From Aequorivita aquimaris (lineage in GTDB: Bacteria; Bacteroidota; Bacteroidia; Flavobacteriales; Flavobacteriaceae): a DNA stretch of 64,000 nucleotides. Within the stretch, counting starts at the first letter, position 1. The number at the start of each line of letters is the position of its first letter. A model generated the notes under the pieces. It saw only the letters and a list, made by a program, of their open reading frames with translations. It was not told the origin of the DNA and searched no databases. Below, in pieces: positions 1 through 8,972 of this stretch. Where the stretch lies: NCBI RefSeq assembly GCF_001573155.1, contig NZ_JRWG01000002.1, positions 1-64,000 of the forward strand, in the 5' to 3' direction. The position numbers were made by a program, and so were the translations under genes.

Positions 1-1925
1 ACGAAATAGGGGTTGGGATGGGCATTGACGCCATTGTCCGCATCGGCCTGGCTGCCATGGTAGGTAATGTTGTAGCCCGAGGAGGGCTCGCCGTCGAGCA
101 CCAGGGAGTTGAACTCCACCGCAAGGTCAACGAACTCCCCGCCATCCCCGTCGGAATCGCAGTAGCTCGCGTTCACGGGAACGATCCCAGCGATCGCGCG
201 GCTGAAGTAGATGCGGAAGTCCGTAAGGTCGAAACAGCTCCCGCTGTTGTCCTCGATCCGCGCATAGATCGTCTGCGGCGAGGGGGGGACGATGATGTGA
301 ACCCCCCCGAGGATCTCGTTGACATCGTCAAAACTGTCCTGGTAGCTCTGGTAGTACTTTATCGTGAACAATGCAGGGTCCTGCGCCCCCAAAATGTTCG
401 CGTCGTTGTCCGTCAGGTTGAAGACTCCCGCGGTCGTGCCGTAGTCGCACTGGTAAAGATCGACCGCTGGGTTAGCAACCGGCTGGGGTCTAAAAGTAAT
501 TACAACTGAATTACTATCTACCCTGCAAATACCATCTACTGCTTCAACCGAATATATACCATCTGTTGTAACGGTAAGGGTAGCATTGGTAGCTCCTGGA
601 ATGGGGGTACCATTTCTAAACCACTGAATGTTAAATGGAGGATCGGTAACTCCAGAATCTAAAATAACCGGTCTGCCCAAACAAGCTGGGCCTGGATCAA
701 GCAAAATACCAGCCGTACTAAGATCAACTGGATAAATGAATTCGTTATTTGATTCGTCGGTTTCTGCTACAATACCGGTTCCATTACCAATATCATCAAC
801 TACAGCTCTTAAATTAAAATTATTAGGAGTGGCTATCGGAATGTTAAGTGTAATTGTTCCACTTTCAGAACCACCCATAGGAATGATATTTGTTGTAGTG
901 GTTTGGCCTATAAGCACTGCATCGGCGTAGAAAGCAATAGGAGTATTTGCAGGCAACTCATTGGTGCTATTTACATTATAAACAGTGTATTCTACATCAA
1001 TATTATTGTTATCGCATAAAACCCCCAAATCATCAATTTCTATAGTAGCATCTGGAAGTTCAGAATTTACACTGGTAATGATGTTGTTTACCATGATAAA
1101 ATCCTGCAAAGATTCTAATTCAATGAGGATAGTTGTATCCCCTTGATTTACAATTCCTGTCAAATCATAATAGTCCAAATCCATATTATAATTCACATTA
1201 GAATTTGTATAGGTATTAGTCCCATTAAAAGCATTATTTGAAGGATTTAATGGGGGATTATCTATTAGTGTTCCATTGATATATAAACTTTCTCCATTAG
1301 CAATTTCTTCTTCTCCTTCCCATGCTAAAAAACCAATTTTTGAAAGAATATCTGAACTTACATCAATATTGGTTAATGTGATACTGAGGTTATTATTATT
1401 GGCCGAAACGCTTTCTAAACCGTCAAAAAGACTTATTTGATTTAGCAATAATGAAGGATCTTCATAAATAACATAAATGGCCCAGCCCCCGAAATTGGTT
1501 CCACAATACCCAGGAAGCAATGACTGTACATCCATATCAGCAAAGGTATAAGTACCATTACCGGTAGCTCCCACTAATGCAGTAACATCAGCATAGGCAG
1601 AAAAATAGGGGTCTCCATTAAAAGTGTGGCTAAAAATACGCTGCGCGCTAATGGGTGTTCCGTTTAACGAAACATCAAAATCTCCAGTACCAATAGAACC
1701 CCAATACAAATGAGCTGATACAAAAGTTTGACCTGGCGTTAAGGACAAACTGGCGCTACTTTGAAGGAGTTGTCCACAATACCCGTTAAAGTTTGGTTGA
1801 GCATTTAAGGTATTCCCTACTGCCGTAAAATCATACCTACCGTTAAACTGCTGGAATAACGTAACTGGTTGTGAAAAAACGAAAAGAGGAAATACAAACG
1901 TTAAGAGAAGTATTAATTTTTTCAT
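1..1925 (-). CDS. Large secreted modular adhesin-like protein, 3' end beyond the window (partial)
   Basis: The frame is open from an ATG at 1925-1923 to the window edge (about 641 codons), so the C-terminus is missing. The first ~20 residues form a signal peptide (MKKLILLLTFVFPLFVFS, then Q). Residues ~20-330 resemble flavobacterial surface proteins with Asn/Thr-rich beta-sandwich folds. A CARDB-like stretch (pairs such as NNIDVEYTVYN and DESNNEF) and an Ig-like segment with PPFNIQWFRNG follow. From ~residue 485 there are modules of the DLYQCD...FNLTDND...PQTIYARIEDN type, common in flavobacterial proteins that end in a type IX sorting domain. The sorting domain itself is not in view. GC rises sharply below ~490 while the frame stays intact (see findings). 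The role, surface adhesion or gliding, is inferred from architecture only. Confidence 0.8.
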   Translation of the reverse strand, partial: MKKLILLLTFVFPLFVFSQPVTLFQQFNGRYDFTAVGNTLNAQPNFNGYCGQLLQSSASLSLTPGQTFVSAHLYWGSIGTGDFDVSLNGTPISAQRIFSHTFNGDPYFSAYADVTALVGATGNGTYTFADMDVQSLLPGYCGTNFGGWAIYVIYEDPSLLLNQISLFDGLESVSANNNNLSITLTNIDVSSDILSKIGFLAWEGEEEIANGESLYINGTLIDNPPLNPSNNAFNGTNTYTNSNVNYNMDLDYYDLTGIVNQGDTTILIELESLQDFIMVNNIITSVNSELPDATIEIDDLGVLCDNNNIDVEYTVYNVNSTNELPANTPIAFYADAVLIGQTTTTNIIPMGGSESGTITLNIPIATPNNFNLRAVVDDIGNGTGIVAETDESNNEFIYPVDLSTAGILLDPGPACLGRPVILDSGVTDPPFNIQWFRNGTPIPGATNATLTVTTDGIYSVEAVDGICRVDSNSVVITFRPQPVANPAVDLYQCDYGTTAGVFNLTDNDANILGAQDPALFTIKYYQSYQDSFDDVNEILGGVHIIVPPSPQTIYARIEDNSGSCFDLTDFRIYFSRAIAGIVPVNASYCDSDGDGGEFVDLAVEFNSLVLDGEPSSGYNITYHGSQADADNGVNAHPNPYF

Positions 1926-1945
1926 AAATCTGGGTATTACAGTGC

Positions 1946-1953
1946 CAAATATA
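1946..1953 (-). promoter_or_regulatory. Candidate -7 box of the adhesin gene
   Basis: The minus strand reads TATATTTG, a full match to the Bacteroidota TAnnTTTG box, 20 nt before the adhesin ATG. I see no TTG at ~20 bp spacing, so only the -7 element is supported. Confidence 0.4.
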
Positions 1954-1983
1954 TTGAATACATTGTTTTTCTTTTTATATTTT
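1954..1983 (+). promoter_or_regulatory. Candidate promoter of the NifU-like gene
   Basis: TTG at 1954-1956, a 19-bp spacer, then TATATTTT at 1976-1983 (one mismatch to TAnnTTTG), 19 nt before the ATG at 2003. It lies back to back with the adhesin -7 box, so the two divergent genes share 77 bp of control region. Confidence 0.4.
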
Positions 1984-2002
1984 CGCAAAAAAAAACAAGT
2001 AA

Positions 2003-2923
2003 ATGTCCCAATTTAACATAGAAATTTCTCAAACTTCCAATCCGAATATTGTTAAATTCACAGCTAACTCTTTTCTATCACGCTCTTCCAGCTACGAATT
2101 CAAAAATATAGATGAAGCAAAACCAAGTGCGTTAGCGCAACAGCTTTTTTATTTGCCTTTCGTCAAAACAGTCTATATCTCCCAAAATTTTATCGCAATT
2201 GAAAAATATAATATTGTTGAATGGGAAGATGTTCAACAAGAAGTAGCCAATTCGATTTTAGAGTACTTAAATACTGGGAAACCTGTAATTTCAGAAGAAA
2301 GCACAGTAAAAAAATCTCCGGTAAGTATTTATGCGGAAAGCACTCCAAATCCCAGTGTTATGAAATTTGTTGCCAACAAATCCTTGGCATCGGGAACTTT
2401 TGAATTTAAAAATATTGACGAAGCCATCCATTCACCATTGGCCAAAGCCCTGTTCAGCTTTCCATTTGTGAAAGAAGTTTTTATAAGCGCGAACTACGTT
2501 TCGGTTATGAAATATGATGTAGCGCAATGGCAGGATATTTCATCAGAACTGCGGGAATTCATCAGAAAATTTATCGAGGAAGGAAAACCTGTATTGAACG
2601 ATGAAGTATTGAACGCTACAAATATTGCTGAAAATAAATCTACCTCAACAAATACTTCCCAAAATTCTCCCAAAGCATACACCGACCTTGAAAAAGAAAT
2701 AATCTCCATTCTCGATGAATATGTGAAACCGGCCGTGGCAAGCGACGGCGGCCATATTATGTTTGATTCTTTCAATACAGAGACCAAAACGGTGAAGGTA
2801 ATTCTTCAAGGGGCTTGCAGCGGTTGCCCGTCTTCCACGATCACTCTGAAAAACGGCATTGAAACCATGCTGAAGGAAATGCTACGCGGCCAAGTACAGC
2901 AAGTGGTGGCCATTAACGGATAA
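2003..2923 (+). CDS. NifU family Fe-S scaffold/carrier protein with duplicated N-terminal domain
   Basis: This 306-residue cytosolic protein has two tandem Nfu N-terminal-like domains (about 6-90 and 105-195; each carries an EFKNIDEA motif and a PFVK(T/E)V segment). A Ser/Thr/Asn-rich linker follows, then a NifU C-terminal domain (about 225-300). The last contains C272-S-G-C275, the CxxC pair that holds a [4Fe-4S] cluster at a dimer interface in characterised Nfu proteins. The likely role is carrying Fe-S clusters to apo-proteins. The duplicated N domain is usual for Bacteroidota members. The gene stands first in a plus-strand run, 101 nt before dodecin. Family assignment is secure; client proteins are unknown. 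Confidence 0.9.
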   Translation: MSQFNIEISQTSNPNIVKFTANSFLSRSSSYEFKNIDEAKPSALAQQLFYLPFVKTVYISQNFIAIEKYNIVEWEDVQQEVANSILEYLNTGKPVISEESTVKKSPVSIYAESTPNPSVMKFVANKSLASGTFEFKNIDEAIHSPLAKALFSFPFVKEVFISANYVSVMKYDVAQWQDISSELREFIRKFIEEGKPVLNDEVLNATNIAENKSTSTNTSQNSPKAYTDLEKEIISILDEYVKPAVASDGGHIMFDSFNTETKTVKVILQGACSGCPSSTITLKNGIETMLKEMLRGQVQQVVAING

Positions 2924-3024
2924 GGTTTAGAAACTTCTCTTTTAACTTAATTTTCTGAAAATTAGCGCTTAATAATTGTAATTTAGGGGTTCACTGAATT
3001 TTAACCCAAAACCAAAAAATAATT

Positions 3025-3225
3025 ATGGCAGTATTAAAAGTAATTGAAGTGCTAGCAAACTCTAGCCAAAGCTGGGAAGACGCTACCAGAAACGCAGTAA
3101 AGGAAGCATCCAAAAGTGTAAAAAACATACGCTCCGCCTATATAAATGAACAAACTTGCGTTGTGGACGGGGACAACATTACCCAGTTTCGCGTAAATGT
3201 TAAGATCACTTTTGAAGTGAAATAA
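3025..3225 (+). CDS. Dodecin family flavin-binding protein
   Basis: At 66 residues it has the usual dodecin length and pattern: N-terminal KVIEVLANSSQSWEDA, central ASKSVKNIRSAY, C-terminal ITQFRVNVKITFEV. Dodecins form a hollow 12-mer that binds flavin and is thought to buffer or store it in the cytosol. The position of the usual flavin-stacking Trp is occupied by W17 (SQSWEDA). A strong intrinsic terminator 22 nt after the stop makes this the end of its transcript. Confidence 0.9.
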   Translation: MAVLKVIEVLANSSQSWEDATRNAVKEASKSVKNIRSAYINEQTCVVDGDNITQFRVNVKITFEVK

Positions 3226-3246
3226 GATTTTTATCGCTTAGACTCA

Positions 3247-3285
3247 ATACGCTTTTGATATGTCAAAAGCGTATTTTTGTTTTTC
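3247..3285 (+). terminator. Intrinsic terminator after dodecin
   Basis: A perfect 12-bp stem (ATACGCTTTTGA at 3247-3258, loop TATG, complement at 3263-3274) runs into TTTTTGTTTTT. The 3' arm also contains TATTTTTG (3272-3279), a full match to the -7 box, 18 nt before the next ATG, so terminator and promoter for the next gene may overlap. Confidence 0.85.
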
Positions 3286-3297
3286 TGAAAAGTTATT

Positions 3298-5412
3298 ATG
3301 CGATCGATACTGGTTTTTTTGGCACTGCAAATTCTGATCGGTTGCAATTCTTCAACAAAAAATAATTTGGAAACACACAAATTTACAAACGATTTAATTT
3401 CGGAATCCAGCCCCTACCTGCTGCAGCACGCGCACAATCCGGTACACTGGAAGGCTTGGAACGAAGCAACCCTACAACAGGCCAAAAAGGAAAAAAAGCT
3501 GATGGTCGTGAGCATTGGCTATGCCGCTTGCCACTGGTGCCACGTTATGGAGCACGAAAGTTTTGAGGACAGCACGGTGGCCGCCGTGATGAACCAACAT
3601 TATATTTCCGTAAAAGTAGATAGGGAGGAAAGACCAGATGTGGACCAAACCTACATAAATGCCGTGCAATTGATGACCGGCAGTGCCGGCTGGCCGCTGA
3701 ACGTGGTAACCCTGCCTGATGGCCGACCCGTTTGGGGCGGTACGTATTTCAGAAAAAATGACTGGATAAATGCGCTGGAGCAGATACAGGAAGTTTACAA
3801 AAGCGAGCCCGAAAAACTGATTGCCTACGCCAACCGACTGGAAGAAGGCATTAAAACCATGGACCTCATTGAATTAAAAACCGAAACCGTCAACTTTAAA
3901 AATTTTCCGGTTGCGGAAATTGTATCGAAATGGTCCAACCAATTTGATGAAAGAAATGGCGGCTTCAAAGGCGCTCCGAAGTTTATGATGCCCAATAATC
4001 TGGAGTTTTTATTAAGACAGGCCGTTTCAGAAAAAGATGATGAGCTATTGGCATACGCAACCCTGAGCTTGGATAAAATGGCGTTCGGCGGTCTTTATGA
4101 TCAAATTGGCGGGGGCTTTGCCCGCTATAGTACCGATGAAAAATGGCACGTGCCCCATTTTGAAAAAATGCTGTATGACAATGCCCAACTCGTCACTCTT
4201 TACAGCAATGCATTTTCAGTTACGCAAAATCCGCTTTATAATGATGTAGTTGAGGAAACCTTAAATTTTATAACACGTGAAATGACCAATAGCGAAGGCG
4301 GTTTTTACTCCTCGCTCGACGCAGACAGCAAAAATAAAAAGGGAGCTCTGGAAGAGGGCGCTTTCTATGTTTTCACTTCGGAAGAATTGCGGCGGTTGCT
4401 AAAAGACGATTTCGAAATATTTAAGGAATATTATAATGTAAACAGTTTCGGACATTGGGAAAAAGACAATTACGTGCTAATCCGAAAAAAAACGGATGCG
4501 GAGATTGAGCGGGAATTTGAACTTACTTCCGAAGTATTTCAGCAGAAAAAGAAAAGCTGGAAAGAAACACTGCGCGCCTATCGCAACCAAAGGCCAAAAC
4601 CGCGTTTGGACGACAAAACCCTTACTTCTTGGAATGCGCTGATGCTTAAAGGGTACTCAGACGCCTATAAAGTTTTTGGGAAAGAAGCGTATTTAAACAG
4701 CGCCATTAAAAATGCAAAGTTCATTGCTGAAAAACAACTGCAGGAAAACGGAGCACTGTTTCATAATTACAAAGACGGCAAAAGTAGTATCAACGGTTTT
4801 TTGGAGGATTATGCCTTCACTATTGAAGCTTTTATAGCCCTGTATCAAACCACGCTGGATGAACAATGGCTCCACCTTTCAAAGAAAATGACCGAATATG
4901 CGATTGACAATTTCTTTGATTCGGAAAAACACATGTTTTATTTCACTTCAAAAAAGGACCCAGCCATCGTAAGCCGAAACTTTGAATATCGCGACAATGT
5001 AATTCCAGCCTCAAATTCCGCGATGGCAAAAAACCTATTTCTGCTCTCAAAATACTTTGAAAATACCGGTTTTGAAGCAATTTCGCAGCAAATGCTAAAG
5101 AATGTCTCCACAGAGATTATGCAGTATCCCAGCGGATTTTCCAATTGGCTGGACCTATTGCTGAACTTTAAAAACAATTTTTACGAGGTAGTAATTATAG
5201 GAGAAGATGTAGATGAAAAAGTAAAAAACATAAACAAACATTATCTTCCCAATAAAATAATTGCGGGCAGCAGAGAAGAAAACAACGGGCCGCTATTCCA
5301 AAATAGATTTGTGCCCAACGAAACCCTTATTTATGTTTGCAAAAACAATACTTGCAAACTCCCGATAAAGGACCCAAAAATTGCAATTGAATCATTAAAC
5401 AAAAACGAATAA
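3298..5412 (+). CDS. Thioredoxin domain-containing lipoprotein (YyaL/SSP411, DUF255 family)
   Basis: This 704-residue protein is the full length for the family. It begins with a lipoprotein signal (LIGC, Cys16), which places it outside the inner membrane. Residues ~35-195 are the DUF255 thioredoxin-like domain with the redox pair C78-H-W-C81 in [15 protein letters not shown]. The rest (~210-690) is an alpha/alpha-toroid like that of N-acylglucosamine epimerase-type enzymes, with GGFxGAPKF and DADSxxxxGxxEEGAFY signatures. The biochemical role of the family is not settled; a redox or sugar-modifying function is inferred only from the folds. The stop is 5 nt before the MscS start, suggesting co-transcription. 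Confidence 0.85.
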   Translation: MRSILVFLALQILIGCNSSTKNNLETHKFTNDLISESSPYLLQHAHNPVHWKAWNEATLQQAKKEKKLMVVSIGYAACHWCHVMEHESFEDSTVAAVMNQHYISVKVDREERPDVDQTYINAVQLMTGSAGWPLNVVTLPDGRPVWGGTYFRKNDWINALEQIQEVYKSEPEKLIAYANRLEEGIKTMDLIELKTETVNFKNFPVAEIVSKWSNQFDERNGGFKGAPKFMMPNNLEFLLRQAVSEKDDELLAYATLSLDKMAFGGLYDQIGGGFARYSTDEKWHVPHFEKMLYDNAQLVTLYSNAFSVTQNPLYNDVVEETLNFITREMTNSEGGFYSSLDADSKNKKGALEEGAFYVFTSEELRRLLKDDFEIFKEYYNVNSFGHWEKDNYVLIRKKTDAEIEREFELTSEVFQQKKKSWKETLRAYRNQRPKPRLDDKTLTSWNALMLKGYSDAYKVFGKEAYLNSAIKNAKFIAEKQLQENGALFHNYKDGKSSINGFLEDYAFTIEAFIALYQTTLDEQWLHLSKKMTEYAIDNFFDSEKHMFYFTSKKDPAIVSRNFEYRDNVIPASNSAMAKNLFLLSKYFENTGFEAISQQMLKNVSTEIMQYPSGFSNWLDLLLNFKNNFYEVVIIGEDVDEKVKNINKHYLPNKIIAGSREENNGPLFQNRFVPNETLIYVCKNNTCKLPIKDPKIAIESLNKNE

Positions 5413-5417
5413 ACTTT

Positions 5418-6263
5418 ATGGACAAATTCAAAGACTTGGATATTTATATTGAAAAGTATGGACAAAAACTAATAGATTTTTTACCTAATGTTATTGGGGC
5501 AGTTTTAATGCTGTTCCTAGGACTGTGGCTGATAAAAATCCTGAATGGTTTTATAAAGCGGTTTTTTGACAAAAAGGAATATGACCCCACGCTGGAGAAC
5601 TTCATTGCCAGCCTTATTAATTGGGGGCTTAAAATTGTCCTCTTCGTATTGGTCATTACGCAACTGGGCGTTGAATCTGCCTCTTTGGTTGCGATTATTG
5701 GTGCCGCGGGACTTGCCGTGGGACTGGCGCTGCAAGGATCACTGGCCAATTTTGCCGGAGGTGTCCTTATCTTATTGATAAAACCATTTCGCGTAGGCGA
5801 TTTTATAAGTGCCCAAGGTGTTGACGGGACGGTAAAGGAGATTTCGATATTCAATACAAAGTTGACCACCTTTGGAAACCAGCTTGCCATAATCCCAAAT
5901 GGAAAGCTGAGCAATGACAATATTATAAATTATACCATAGAAGGCATTAGGCACGAAAACTTGACCTTTGGAATAGGCTATGACGACAATATAAAGCAAG
6001 CCAAGGAAATTCTTTTGAATTTGGTATCGGAACAGGAAACGGTCCTAACACTTGAAGACAAAATGCCGATGGTCGCCGTTGCCGAATTGGGCGATAGCTC
6101 CGTAAACCTTACTGTGCGTTATTGGTCCAAAAATGAAGATTTCTGGAACCTGCGCTGGTTAATTCTGGAGGAAGGAAAAATGAGACTCGAAGCTGCTGGA
6201 ATCTCCATACCTTATCCACAACGCGATGTACACCATTTTAATTTGGAAACTTTAAAGAAATAA
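5418..6263 (+). CDS. Small-conductance mechanosensitive channel, MscS family
   Basis: At 281 residues it has the length of a minimal MscS. Three membrane segments lie at ~18-40, 62-85 and 90-115. The pore helix carries the Gly/Ala pattern (GAAGLAVGLALQGSLANFAGG) that packs the closed gate, and the beta domain follows with KPFRVGDFI and the PNGKLSNDNIINYT motif. It opens under membrane tension to release solutes during osmotic downshock in the inner membrane. It starts 5 nt after the upstream lipoprotein gene. Confidence 0.92.
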   Translation: MDKFKDLDIYIEKYGQKLIDFLPNVIGAVLMLFLGLWLIKILNGFIKRFFDKKEYDPTLENFIASLINWGLKIVLFVLVITQLGVESASLVAIIGAAGLAVGLALQGSLANFAGGVLILLIKPFRVGDFISAQGVDGTVKEISIFNTKLTTFGNQLAIIPNGKLSNDNIINYTIEGIRHENLTFGIGYDDNIKQAKEILLNLVSEQETVLTLEDKMPMVAVAELGDSSVNLTVRYWSKNEDFWNLRWLILEEGKMRLEAAGISIPYPQRDVHHFNLETLKK

Positions 6264-6276
6264 ATCCTTAAATTTG
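6243..6276 (+). promoter_or_regulatory. Candidate promoter of the 6321 gene
   Basis: TTG at 6243-6245, 23 bp, then TAAATTTG at 6269-6276, a full -7 box. The -35-like part lies in the last codons of mscS, and the box is 44 nt before the ATG. Confidence 0.45.
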
Positions 6277-6320
6277 TAGGAATTATTCATATTTTTATAA
6301 AACAAATTAAAAAATCAAAA

Positions 6321-7025
6321 ATGAAAAAAATAATATTTACGGCCTCTTTTGTCTTAATGGCAATTTCAATGTTTTCCCAAGCCAGACAAAGTAGCTACAC
6401 CAGTGTTTATGACCGAACTATTGACATAAATGAAAAATCATTGGCTTTTGGTCTTACCGAGGCGCAGTTTGCTGCTATTAAAGATGAGGCTTATGCAAAT
6501 CCCAATTTTTTACAGGGGAAAATATTTCAGGAAGATCAGTTAATAAAAGATGATGTGCCTATGCGTTACAACGCTTATGCAGATGAAATTGAAATAAAGA
6601 AAAATGTTTCTGATGAAAATTACAGTGCGCTCATTAAATCGCCAGACATCTTCGTGAAGATAATGAACGAAATTTATGTTTTTGTACCTTTTAACGGCTC
6701 AAATGAAAAAGGAGGCTATTTCAATGTATTGAATGACGGAAAAACATATGATTTGTATAAAAAAACAAAAGCCGAATATAGAGAGCCAAAAAAAGCACAA
6801 ACATCATACCAGCAAGATACACCTCCATCATTTGTGAAGGCAACTACTTATTATTTGGTAAAGGACGGCAGTTTTTTGGAGATGCCAAATAGCAAATCCA
6901 AGATTTTAAAAATGATGGATAGTAAAAAGAACGAAATGAAAAAATACATAAAAGACAACAATATCGATCTTGATAAGGAAGCAGATTTGGTCAAGACAAT
7001 TGCCTATTTCGATTCCTTGTTATAA
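6321..7025 (+). CDS. Exported protein of unknown function
   Basis: This 234-residue protein has a clear signal peptide (MKKIIFTASFVLMAISMFSQA). I do not recognise the mature part. It is Lys/Asp/Tyr-rich with no cysteines, includes a segment reading YNAYADEIEIKK, and has a charged, probably helical C-terminus (~195-234). The general pattern, exported and without catalytic motifs, recalls flavobacterial periplasmic proteins of unknown role. The gene converges on tsaB with only 2 nt between the stops, and its likely terminator lies inside tsaB. Confidence 0.75.
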   Translation: MKKIIFTASFVLMAISMFSQARQSSYTSVYDRTIDINEKSLAFGLTEAQFAAIKDEAYANPNFLQGKIFQEDQLIKDDVPMRYNAYADEIEIKKNVSDENYSALIKSPDIFVKIMNEIYVFVPFNGSNEKGGYFNVLNDGKTYDLYKKTKAEYREPKKAQTSYQQDTPPSFVKATTYYLVKDGSFLEMPNSKSKILKMMDSKKNEMKKYIKDNNIDLDKEADLVKTIAYFDSLL

Positions 7026-7027
7026 GT

Positions 7028-7687
7028 TTACCCCATCATAAATTCCTTTAAATAAAAAGGCTCAAAATAAGCGACATTTTCTGTGTCGCTTATTTTGTAT
7101 TTAGCTTCTGCCAAACTTACCATATCTGCTGAAGAAGGAAACAAATCATTTTGAAAGACAGCGTTTTTATGTTTGCAAATTGCTTCAAATTTTACTGCGC
7201 CGTCACCAATAAAAATGGTTTTCCCTTTTTCCAAAAAGTCGGCAAATGAATCTTCCTTTAAAATTTCAGCCTTAGTTTCACGTACTTGCTTTTTATCTGA
7301 ATTAAATACGGCAGAATAAACTTCCATCCTTCGGGCATCAAGCAGTGGAATTATGTGGCTATTAGATGTATTCACTTGTTGGGCTAAAACCTCTAAAGTG
7401 GGCGTTGAAATCAGGGGAATATCCAATGCAAAACACAATCCCTTTGCGGCCGAAACGCCAATACGAAGACCTGTATAAGACCCTGGCCCCTTGCTTACCG
7501 CAACAGCTTCAAGCTTTTTTTTATCAACTTTAGCTTCGCTCAAAACTTCTTCAATAAAGACGTGAAGTTTTTCTGCGTGGGAAAATTTTTGATTGTTCTC
7601 TTCGCGAATTGCTTTTACCTCACCATCAACCGCGATTGCTACGGAGCAATTGGTAGTTGCAGTTTCAAGACATAGAATAACCGCCAT
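7028..7687 (-). CDS. tsaB: tRNA threonylcarbamoyladenosine biosynthesis protein TsaB
   Basis: This 219-residue ASKHA-fold protein carries the N-terminal LCLETATTNCSVA strand-loop and the KGPGSYTGLRIG motif (~65-77) typical of TsaB. TsaB is the scaffold that joins TsaD and TsaE to make t6A37 on tRNAs reading ANN codons, in the cytosol. It is the last gene of the exporter operon: its ATG overlaps the preceding stop by one base (TAATG at 7685-7689), so translational coupling is likely. A 14-bp hairpin lies within its 3' coding part (7063-7097). Confidence 0.93.
   Translation of the reverse strand: MAVILCLETATTNCSVAIAVDGEVKAIREENNQKFSHAEKLHVFIEEVLSEAKVDKKKLEAVAVSKGPGSYTGLRIGVSAAKGLCFALDIPLISTPTLEVLAQQVNTSNSHIIPLLDARRMEVYSAVFNSDKKQVRETKAEILKEDSFADFLEKGKTIFIGDGAVKFEAICKHKNAVFQNDLFPSSADMVSLAEAKYKISDTENVAYFEPFYLKEFMMG
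7063..7097 (+). terminator. Intrinsic terminator inside the 3' end of tsaB
   Basis: CAAAATAAGCGACA (7063-7076), loop of 7, and the exact complement (7084-7097) ending in TATTTTG. It sits 38 nt after the stop of the convergent 6321 gene, so it can end that transcript while also being tsaB coding sequence. On the minus strand the same hairpin is followed by GAGCC and a T-rich run, so weak action in that direction is possible. Confidence 0.65.
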
Positions 7688-8970
7688 TATTTATCTTTTT
7701 TATTCTCTTCAGCTGAAGAAACCTCAACTTTATCTCCCTGTTTCAGCGATTTTGTAACTGTGTTATAAGGCCCCGTGATTACGGTTTCGCCTTCTTTCAG
7801 TCCTGAGATTATTTCAATGTTTGAATCGTCTTGAATTCCCGTCTTTACAACGCGTAGCTTTGCCTCATTCCCTTCTTTTACATATACAACCTCAAATTTT
7901 TCAGCAGTTGCGGTTGAAGTTTCATTAGTTGTATATGATTTTTTTGTGTCTGTCGTGTCAGTTTTTATAACCACTGAACTGATGGGTACACCAATGATAT
8001 TTTTCTTTTTATTCGTAATTATATCAACGGTAGCGGTCATGCCCGGACGGAAAGGCGAAAAACTTTCAGGTTTGCCTTCGGTAAGATCTTTGTATGATTC
8101 AGGAAGAATACGAACTTTTACTTTGAAATTTGTAACCTGATCTGCAGTGAGGGCGCTTTCGGCACTATTGGCTATTTCGGTTACAATTCCTTTAAATTCA
8201 CGTTTTAAGTAAGCGTCTACCTCAACAATTGTAGAATCGCCCACGGAAACTTTTACGATATCGTTTTCGTTTACATCTACTTCCACTTCCATATTTTGAA
8301 GGTTGGCAACACGCACGATTTCGGTTCCTGCCATTTGTGCGGTACCTACTACCCTTTCGCCCAATTCTACAGAAAGCTTTGAAATGGTTCCGCTCATGGG
8401 CGCATAAATGGTTGTTCTTGAAAGGTTGTCCACAGACTGCTTCACGTTTGCCGAAGCACTTTGAACATTATAATAAGCAGCTTTTGAATTTGCCTTGGCC
8501 ATATCGTAATCTGCAACAGATCTGTCCCATTCAGACTTGGAAATGACACCTTTTTCAAATAGTGCTTTGTTTCTTTCGTAATTCAACCGAGCGTTTTTTT
8601 CACTGGCTTGTGCTTGTGCATATTGTGCCCGAACGTTTTGAAGACCTGCTTGCGATTGACTTACGGCAGCTTGGATAAGGTCTGGGTTTATTTTTACCAA
8701 CAAATCGCCTTTCTCAACTGTTTGCCCTTCCTTAACAGGAAGTTCAATAATTTCTCCCGAGACTTCTGAAGAAAGTGCAACTTCAATTTCGGGTTGAATT
8801 TTCCCCGTGGCCGCTACCGTTTCAACAATATCAATTGCAGAAATCTGGGCAACTTCCACCTCTTTGAAATTACCTGATTTTCCAAACCAACCAGCTTTTT
8901 TCCCAATAAGTAAAAAAGCCATCAGTACTACTACTGCAACAATAACCCAAACGAGTGTTTTTTTCTTCAT
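7687..8970 (-). CDS. Periplasmic adaptor (membrane fusion) protein of a MacA/HlyD-type efflux system
   Basis: A 427-residue MacA-like adaptor. An N-terminal membrane anchor (~6-24) is followed by the first half of a lipoyl/barrel-sandwich domain (~60-95; VKEGQTVEKGDLLVKINPDL). A long alpha-hairpin (~95-185; Gln/Ala/Asn-rich coiled coil) comes next, then the second lipoyl half (TIYAPMSGTISKLSVELGERV), a beta-barrel and a membrane-proximal domain (ISGLKEGETVITGP). It would bridge the ABC permeases to TolC across the periplasm. It is the second of two adaptors in this operon, 2 nt downstream of TolC. Confidence 0.9.
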   Translation of the reverse strand: MKKKTLVWVIVAVVVLMAFLLIGKKAGWFGKSGNFKEVEVAQISAIDIVETVAATGKIQPEIEVALSSEVSGEIIELPVKEGQTVEKGDLLVKINPDLIQAAVSQSQAGLQNVRAQYAQAQASEKNARLNYERNKALFEKGVISKSEWDRSVADYDMAKANSKAAYYNVQSASANVKQSVDNLSRTTIYAPMSGTISKLSVELGERVVGTAQMAGTEIVRVANLQNMEVEVDVNENDIVKVSVGDSTIVEVDAYLKREFKGIVTEIANSAESALTADQVTNFKVKVRILPESYKDLTEGKPESFSPFRPGMTATVDIITNKKKNIIGVPISSVVIKTDTTDTKKSYTTNETSTATAEKFEVVYVKEGNEAKLRVVKTGIQDDSNIEIISGLKEGETVITGPYNTVTKSLKQGDKVEVSSAEENKKDK

Positions 8971-8972
8971 AT

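Noticed and set aside
1-500. GC-rich segment as contamination by an unrelated sequence
   Set aside because: The reading frame and the protein family both continue across the boundary, so unrelated DNA is unlikely; an assembly join at a homologous repeat remains possible and is listed as a caveat in the finding.
18-509. A plus-strand open frame of 163 codons in the GC-rich stretch
   Set aside because: It is antisense to the adhesin; the minus-strand frame encodes recognisable repeat modules and continues across the boundary. GC-rich coding creates long shadow frames.
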